Positions 57,181-64,000 of a stretch of 64,000 bases of DNA are shown here, piece by piece. Source of the DNA: Tetraselmis striata (lineage: Eukaryota; Chlorophyta; Chlorodendrophyceae; Chlorodendrales; Chlorodendraceae); NCBI GenBank assembly GCA_006384855.1, contig VCJN01003397.1, positions 62,001 through 126,000 of the forward strand, written 5' to 3'. A model generated the notes under the pieces. It ran no database searches and had not been told where the DNA came from. It saw only the letters and a program-made list of their open reading frames with translations. The position numbers were made by a program, and so were the translations under genes. Every line of letters begins with the position of its first letter. Within the stretch, counting starts at the first letter, position 1.

Positions 57181-57974
57181 TTCTGTTTTCCCTCACAGAC
57201 TAAAACTGGTACGTACAGACGCACACAAAACGAGTATTTCAGAGTAAGAAAAAAGCACCAACACCCCGCGATCCCCAGAGGAGGGGGGTTGTGTGCCCAC
57301 CTCACCCCCAGGCCGCACGACTCCTGCGGGATGTCGACGCCAACCACTGCCGCATCTCCCCACGGAGACGGTGGCTCGATTGATCCACGCCAAAAGCGCC
57401 CGGGGGCTGCTCGGTGTGGACTGGAAACTCTGATCCGGCTAGTCGCTGCGGCGACAGACAACCGAACTGGTGATTTAGAACACCGCGAAGACCCGAGACA
57501 CCCGCGCGCGGAACAATACTCACGTACAGTACACAAAAAGAAAGAATACGCAACAGCGGAAAGACGCCTCGATTCGGCCGACGACCGCTCTGCGAGTCGC
57601 CCCGCGGATGAGCCACACCCGCCGCCGCCGCCGCCACCACAGTACCGGCACCACGCCGCGCCTACAACCATGGACATGCGCCGCGACCGCTCTCGCTTCG
57701 ACGCCCGCCGGGGCATAGCTATTCGAGCAGGGGGGCAATCCCTTCAAAAAATGGACGACCTTCCTTCCAAAACCCCATGGGCCGCCGCCGCTGCGGATCC
57801 CGGGACAAACAACCGCGCGATGCTCCGCGGCGCCCCGCTATCCAGCGCGGCGCCCTGACTCACCTACCGACCCAAGCTCCCCGTTGCATCGGCGTTCCCA
57901 CACAACATCTGCGGCGCTGCCCACATCCTGACAACAGCCCAAGCGCTACAAGCCCCGCTGACTACCGTCCGGAG
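57181..57974 (+). other. Region between the inverted LINE fragment and LINE ORF1
   Basis: May contain the LINE 5' untranslated region. Open frames on both strands are GC-driven (Arg/Ala/Pro-rich) and show no domain. Confidence 0.4.
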
Positions 57975-59815
57975 GGGGTCACCTCGACTCGCCCCTCCTC
58001 ACATGTCAGTACAGCAATCCATACACGCTGGCATGCTACTACATTACGTATTCGGTACCGCCGACCGGCCCAAACCCCCAGCATACCGCAGAGGAACAAT
58101 TACTGGCAGCGCAATTACTAGAGCGCGCAGCTAAGGGCTGTACACTCACCCTGGGCACCCTAGACGCCGTGGAGATCGTTTCGCTAGGCAACCGCCCCTC
58201 ACTCGTGTGGGATACAACGCCGGCGCATTCCCCATCGATCCCTTCCAGACTCGCACGCACTAGCTATCACTACGCAAAAATACGTGTGAAAGCCGGCAGT
58301 CATGTAGACGCACTCCTCGCCTCCCTAGCCGATGGCACCCGGGTGTGGCTGCCCATGACCCGACACCGCTACCCCATGCCGCACGTATCGAACGACACAT
58401 AGCTGAAAACAATATTGCGCGCACATATCCAAGTTTTCGCGCGTAGGCCGCTGCCGGCAGCAGGCACCGCACGCACAGCACGCGACACCGAGGTCGCTAG
58501 CGCGGCGTTCGAGGGCCTCTTAGCTCCGGAGGCTGTCCACCTGCTCAGCGAGGCCCTCCTTGCCACGCTGGTGCTAGAACTCGGCCACCATGAACACAGC
58601 AACGCACTAGCCAGAGCGGCAAAAGCCTCGGACATGCCGGAGGCCGTGGCGGCACTGATTGATCTAGCCGGCGCCCTTCAGCACCTCGGACCAGTTAGGA
58701 CAACAAAAGCCACGCCCGCACAACCCCCCTCCCTCTCCTTTGCCACCCCCATCCTCCTCCACATCCCCATAAACATGCTGACGGCCTCGGTACCGGTTAT
58801 TCTGCAGCACCCCCAACAACCAGCCTCCACCATCACCGTCACAGTCCGCCCCCCTCCCGTGCTCACAGAAACAACCCCCGGAGAATGGGAGGCACAGTGG
58901 CACATGGCCATGCGAACCGGCATTCTCATCCGATCCCGATCTTTCCTCACTCTCCCATGCCCAAACCCAGACACAGCCGTCCTCCCGGACCACCACAAGC
59001 TGCCTAAAATACTTCACAAAATTACAAACAGACTGCAATACAACCTTCCTGCCTATGCCCCCACTCCCACTCTCCACTCCAGCCCACTACTTTTCTTTCC
59101 AAACGGTACATGGTTCCGCGCAGGCCAAGTCCGCCTCACATCAGCCATGAAAACCTCGATTATCATCTCAGTTTCCCCTGAGCTCTACAATATTCTCGTA
59201 GCGGCGTCCCACGAACCTTGGACAGTTCCCCTCGCCCACACCTACCCGCATAGAGGCGACATGTTGCACGCCCATGTAGACATCACGTTCAACCCCTACC
59301 GCAAATCAATGCTGGGGGGAGGGGAGGGGGCACTACACCGATACCCTCACCCAGTATGCCAATGCCCACATCCCGCCCCACATGGAACCCAACCCCCTTC
59401 CTCCCTACCGCCTCACCAAGAACCGTGCCCCCCCCCCCCCCCCCCCACCGAGACAGTTGCACACACTATACCCCTGGGTTGCACACCTTATCGCCCACGA
59501 CATCCCATCCCAATGGCAGCTCCCCCCCAATCAACGCGACAGCCAAGCCCAACCCCAGAACCCTTACAACCCAAACCCCGTCGACCATACTTCTATCATC
59601 AACCCGACCAACCCAAGAACCCAAACCAACCCCTCCCACCAAGACCCACACCCAAACTCCCCCGCAGCCCGCAAACCGCCTTCGCATCCCAAGCAAATCC
59701 CCTCGTAGTCCCTGTAGCGCCGGCAACGGACGCCGCCCAACCCCCGACACACCCCCAAAACACAGCCCTCATACCCGCGCAACCAGCAGCGGCCACCGCA
59801 ACAAAGGACACATAG
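57975..59815 (+). pseudogene. LINE ORF1-like protein with an in-frame TAG
   Basis: The same frame reads as protein from about 57975 to 59815, broken only by TAG at 58400-58402. Early part: HTAEEQLLAAQLLERAAKG and ALLASLADGTRVWLPM. Later part (466 codons from 58415): hydrophobic and helical (LLSEALLATLVLELG), a central PPPVLTETTPGEWEAQWH, then a Pro-rich tail. A second TAG at 59813 ends it and is directly followed by an in-frame ATG. No zinc knuckle or RRM seen. The ORF1 role is inferred from its position before the endonuclease. Confidence 0.5.
59428..59446 (+). repeat. 19-bp poly-C tract in the LINE
   Basis: Encodes a run of prolines in the ORF1 tail. Confidence 0.9.
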
Positions 59816-60238
59816 ATGGACAGCGGCCCCAATAGCCCTCAGGGCAGCACCATGAACGCCTCACAACAGCCGCACCCGGATCCCCGTGAAGTGCCGCCGG
59901 AGGGCGTTGCCAGTCAGCAAACCATTGACCAGCCCAACGTCTGGGGCAAAGCAGCTCGGCACCCCGTCGCACAATTACATGTCGGACAAGCGTCCGCACA
60001 ACCCCACGCAAAGGGGCAGCGAAGCACGCACTTCTCGCACTCAGACCAACCACCAAATCCACATCAACCAAAGGTGGGGGCATCAGCAAAAAATCGAAAT
60101 CCGCCTCCACACCCACTGCCGATCTCCGCCATCGAACCCCACCGCGCACCGGCCTCCGGTCCAGCGCCACACTAGCGGCCAACATGGAGACAGCATCCGC
60201 AACACACCGCTCACTCCTCCTCCTATCCCGCATGACGC

Positions 60239-60255
60239 CCCCCCCCCCCCCCCCC
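60239..60255 (+). repeat. 17-bp poly-C tract in the LINE
   Basis: Pure C run just after the SRMT peptide. Confidence 0.85.
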
Positions 60256-60757
60256 TCTGAGGCGGCATCCATAGGCCACAACCATACCGCCCTACTTGCC
60301 GATGAATAGTACCCCCATGCCCCCCTTCCCTTGTTCTCTGTGATGTAATTAGACAGTCCCGTTCTCCTCTCAAAACGCCAATCGACCGTGCCCCCGAACA
60401 CTGCCCAATGACCCAAGCGCCGCCAACGACACCCCCTGTCCAATGAACACATGCCATCCAGGATGGTCCAGCTGGTGCCACCTTCTTAACTATGAGGCAA
60501 ACCCTAGCGAAAGTACGCAGAACTCATAACTTCCTCCCTCGGCCCCCGTCGGCACCCCAGCGGGGGTGTTGATGAATTGCAAGCATTCTACCCGGGCCAG
60601 TACCAATACTCCACAACACTAGGCCACACACATACCCTATGGACAATCGTTGCGCAGGCCGCAAGACACACTATTTGGAATCTATCGCCGGATATACTAC
60701 AAACCCAGCGATATCACCCCGCCGGGCTTCCATCACAGTGGACGCGCCGGGATCACT

Positions 60758-60777
60758 CCCCCCCCCCCCCCCCCCCC
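60758..60777 (+). repeat. 20-bp poly-C tract in the LINE
   Basis: Pure C run after the HHSGR peptide; the inverted copy has a shorter 10-bp run at the matching place (about 56322-56331). Confidence 0.9.
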
Positions 60778-62079
60778 GGCACTAGCCCACCTACCGACAC
60801 CCACACAAGCCTTATTCCGGTATGGCAGGACCATAACCACTTCAACGCAATATATCTCACCGCCACGGCGTGGACATGGTTGGACCCCCTCCACACCCCT
60901 CTCCGACCATGGTTTCGCCCCCATAAGACAGATGGGTACTCCCCGTGGTCATGTGCCACGCAGTGCCTAATGATAATCTCGTGACCGACGTCCCACCAGC
61001 CACCATAAGGTACCACCCGCACACAGATGTCTACGCCTTGCACACAGCCCTATGGCGCTGGGCTACACATGGAGCACCGCTCCCCTCGTGGTGGTACCAT
61101 CGGGACCACGGAACCCGCCCATTTGCACCTAGCGGCGGCCCGCGGTCACATGCCCGGACCGCCGTAATCCCAACCTCACCAACCCGGACCACTACTCGAC
61201 CGAACAAACGACCCATAGTGCCCGCTCCCACATCCCGCTCACGGCGGCGACACGGAAGCAACGGCCACACGAAACCGTCCCACGCCCCTTCCGACCCAAA
61301 TGCCAGTCCGTGCCTCGAAAGCTCCGAAACCCTCCGCGCACACCCCCACAGTTGCCCACCCTCGACCACATATGTCAGCCCCCGCCAGTGTACGCCGCCA
61401 GGACAAAGTAACGCCTCCTTGACCCCACAGACACACTGAAGCCGCCCCCTCACACTGGAGCCCTGCCCCACACCTCCAACTCGCAACCGCAGCCCTCACA
61501 CCCCGTGACGCCCCCTCCGTCCCGCCGGGGTCCGCGCGTCGGCCCTTCGCACACCACAAAAGCAACAGACGGTCCGCGGCTCCCGCCGCGGTCCGCCAAA
61601 GGATCAAAAAACCGACCCGCCGCTGAATCCTCGCCCGCCCCCTCCGGAACCGGAACGCGACCGACCAATACCCCACCCGTTCTGACCTCAGCCCGCTCCG
61701 GGCCCTGCTAACCTTGAGAGAGAAAACCGCAGCCAAGTCCCACATCCTTGACCTCCAATTCCACCCGACGGCTACCACCATGTCCCGCCGCCGCTATACC
61801 AACCACGCCCCCGCCTCGGACTCGGTAAATGCCCTCACATGCCCATCTAACTCCGATTCATGGCCGCCTTGGCCCCCACTCTCAGCGGAGCACTGTGCGA
61901 GACGTCCAAGACACTCCGCGCAAAGACCTTCGAAAGCAGAGACCGACTACACCTCAGACCTAGATTTCGCCCACATGCCACCGAGCCGACCCATGAAGGG
62001 CACCGCATGCCTATCTACCCGCCCCAGGCTCCGCAACCCTCCAACCCAACAAACCCCGATCCCGGACTACCATCCACTC

Positions 62080-63480
62080 TCCGCCTCCCCCGCCCCACAT
62101 CTGCACACCCCCAGAGCCCCCGGCGACCTTTACAACCTTCAACCTCAGAGGCTCGAAAATAACCCAGTATGATGTGCACACATATCTACTCACGGACTGC
62201 CCGGACATAACGATACTCACAGAAACAAAACGTCTGAACCTCGGCAGAGATTGGCGCCTCCTCCGTCCCGGATACAAAATATTCACGGGACCATGCCTCG
62301 TCTCGCAGGAAGACCATAGGGCGGCTAGACTCATGATAGCGGTCCGCAAAGGTGCCTACGCCAGCACGGAGGCGCTTCCAATCCCGGCCCACCTTACCCC
62401 ATACGTCCTTGTCCTTCTCCTTACTGCCACAAACAACCGGACCACATACTTGACGGGGACCTGCCTCCCGCAGCTCCGCACGACGCCCGAGAAATCCAAA
62501 TACGATAAAGTAATCAATTACATCGTCTCCACCAACGAGACTGCCACGAAGGCTGGCTCCCCGCACGTCGTAGGAGAAGATATTCAACTCCCGATCACAG
62601 CCACGCATCCCAAGAGACAACATATACACCCCCTGGCGGACGCCGGCATGATACAATGGCACCACAAAGTGCCCACGTTCATTCCAGCAAATACGCCCAT
62701 CGACCACTGGCTCATTGGGGGCGCGCCCCCGCCCCCCACCCGCCTCACAGCACAAACCTTTGAACCGGACTTATGTTGCGACCACAAACGCCTGACATTC
62801 AGGCCCCCGAGCGCCCTTCTTCATCTTGAGCCGCCCGCGGCACCCCCGCCACATGGACAGACCACACGCAAATATCAATTTACGATCCCGATAACCCCCG
62901 AGGCAGCAGCGGCGTACCAACATGGCACTGCCGAAACCGAACTCGCCCAACAATTCACGAAATCTAGGTCGGGAGCCTCAACGGATTACACCACAACATA
63001 TATCCATGATATGGGGGCCGACCTCATGGCCCTCCTCAATCTACACCTCGACTATGCAACAACAATCCGGCCCACAAAGCCAACCCCGGACCCCTCCACC
63101 GCCCCTAAACCGCGCCTCCCCGGCGGACACCTCCCCATCTATCTCCCCATCAAACACAAACGCGTCATCCGGCACCTCCGCAGACTCACCCGAGACGCGG
63201 GACGCCTCACGGCTCCGAAACCAGGCACCCCGGACGCCGTAATCAACGCTAGAAGACCTTCGGTTCCCGAGAGAGCCCGGGACATTCTCAAGCCCGACAG
63301 CGGAGACACACCCCTCACGCCGGACGCCATACTTATCGAGTGTCGCAGACGCACGAACCACGAGATAAAAGTCACCACAAGAAAGTACGACGCGTACCGG
63401 AAAAATAACAACAACAAATCATACGACGCTAACCCCCGTAGTTCCACAGCCGCCTCAGTGCTCGAGCGCAAACAGCACCA
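62080..63480 (+). pseudogene. LINE ORF2 N-terminus: apurinic/apyrimidinic-type endonuclease
   Basis: The frame runs on from before 62174. TFNLRGSKI is the N-terminal strand, PDITILTETKRL holds the metal-binding Glu, VVGEDIQLP stands where GDFN is usual, IDHWLIG follows, and CDHKRLTF is the SDH-type end. These enzymes nick target DNA to prime reverse transcription. A linker rich in Pro and basic residues follows (RVIRHLRRLTRDAGRL). The useful frame moves near 63480 to the RT frame, so a frameshift separates EN and RT. Confidence 0.75.
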
Positions 63481-63488
63481 CCCCCCGG

Positions 63489-64000
63489 ATGACGCATGTA
63501 AACACCGCAAAAGCCAAAGGCCTCACATACGACCCGGCGAGGGCTGCCATAGAAAGCCATTACGCCGCACAACTCGCCAAAGCCACCCCCGACATCCTAG
63601 GAACACCCCCTTGGGAACTTCCGATCAACCCCGACCCATTCAAGATCGAACCAAAGGGCGATCCCAACGTCCGTCTCTCCTCCCAATACTCCCGCACCCT
63701 TCTACACGAGACCAAACGCTTCCTCGGTACCGGAAAATCACAAGGCCCAGGCTCAATCCCGAACGAAATCCTGAAGTGGCTGCCGGAAAGCACCACCTCA
63801 GCCCCCCATGTCCTCTTCCAGCACATGGCTAGCCACTTGTACACTCCCTCAACCTTGTGCACTAGCGTCACATGTCTGCTATACAAACGGGCTCCCCGGC
63901 TGAACGCGGCAACTATCGATCCATTGCCCTCATGAACTGCGTGCTGAAACTGTGGACAGACTGCCTACACAAGATTGAGGTTGCGTACGCCGGGGAACAC
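63489..64000 (+). pseudogene. LINE ORF2 reverse transcriptase, 5' part (runs off the right edge)
   Basis: Non-LTR RT marks: GKSQGPGSIPNEILKWLP, then TCLLYKR. A frameshift near 63884 moves the sequence to PAERGNYRSIALMNCVLKLW, the YRPIALL-type motif. The YxDD site would lie beyond 64000. Confidence 0.75.

Larger units (their letters stand above)
59816..62070 (+). pseudogene. LINE ORF1/ORF2 linker region, conserved with the inverted copy
   Basis: Pieces in different frames: MDSGPNSPQGSTMN from 59816, NMETASATHRSLLLL near 60180, TLFGIYRRIYYKPSDIT near 60670, and ALHTALWRWATHGAPLPSWW near 61040. The middle pieces are conserved with 56270-57180, so the region was coding, but frameshifts scatter it. 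Poly-C tracts at 60239-60255 and 60758-60777 may be sites of slippage. Function unknown. Confidence 0.45.
57975..64000 (+). mobile_element. Non-LTR retrotransposon (LINE), plus strand, 3' end beyond window
   Basis: ORF1-like protein, an apurinic endonuclease and the start of a reverse transcriptase follow in LINE order. Frameshifts and in-frame stops show that this copy has decayed. Three poly-C tracts of 17-20 bp lie in it. Confidence 0.8.

Noticed and set aside
8225-58402. Possible reassignment of TAG (or TAG/TAA) to glutamine, suggested by several in-frame TAG codons in the DIRS element, the 8-9 kb pseudogene and LINE ORF1.
   Set aside because: The propeller and LPMO genes end naturally in TAG. 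The young element 2 uses none of these codons in about 1,900 coding positions. The broken ORFs also contain TGA and frameshifts, as expected of pseudogenes under the standard code.
58664-59815. Gly/Val-rich minus-strand ORFs opposite the LINE.
   Set aside because: They are shadows of the GC-rich, Pro-rich plus-strand ORF1.

Overview
The window is nuclear DNA of a eukaryote, most likely a unicellular alga. Three genes have spliceosomal introns with GTGAGT/GTACGC-type donors. They encode an ankyrin-linked cyclic-nucleotide-gated-type channel, a lytic polysaccharide monooxygenase (LPMO) with a C-terminal CBM1, and a repeat beta-propeller-like protein. The rest is dominated by Ty3/gypsy, DIRS/PAT and LINE retrotransposons. 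I see no operons, CRISPR arrays, rRNA or tRNA genes. The host lineage cannot be fixed from the sequence alone.

Region 1 (1-22 kb) is gene-bearing. The channel gene reads leftward and runs off the left edge. It is followed by a tyrosine-recombinase remnant (7.3-7.9 kb), an unrecognised spliced pseudogene (8.2-9.0 kb), a decayed Ty3/gypsy element (element 1, 10.1-15.8 kb), the four-exon propeller gene (16.8-18.9 kb) and the three-exon LPMO gene (20.2-22.1 kb, minus strand).

Region 2 (23-36 kb) holds a decayed DIRS/PAT-type element with split direct repeats (minus strand, 23.0-27.0 kb), a stretch of degenerate repeats with a 60-bp perfect-arm hairpin (29.2 kb), and a young complete Ty3/gypsy element (element 2, 29491-36184). 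Element 2 has 412-bp LTRs identical by eye, a CTGAG target duplication and a textbook -1 frameshift signal between gag and pol.

Region 3 (36.2-56 kb) starts with a 192-bp minisatellite and continues as nested LTR elements. Element 4 (38157-45930, minus) carries only gag. Element 5 (41779-45605) sits inside element 4 and has an abnormal palindromic LTR end. Element 3 (46661-55544, minus) is a full gag-pol element with a decayed reading frame, followed by a solo LTR of the same family in opposite orientation.

Region 4 (56.3-64 kb) is LINE sequence: an inverted fragment, then a plus-strand copy with ORF1, an apurinic-type endonuclease and a reverse transcriptase that runs off the right edge.

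The main finding is that the three gag-pol Ty3/gypsy elements and the DIRS element carry a related Dam-like (DNA N6-adenine methyltransferase-type) domain. It sits before the protease in the Ty3/gypsy elements and after RNase H in the DIRS element. In element 2 this module is followed by a Nudix-like domain, giving a Pol order of methyltransferase-like, Nudix-like, protease, RT, RNase H, integrase, chromodomain. I know of no described retrotransposon with that order. Element 4 (gag only) shares primer site, LTR ends and gag homology with element 3, so it looks like its non-autonomous partner.
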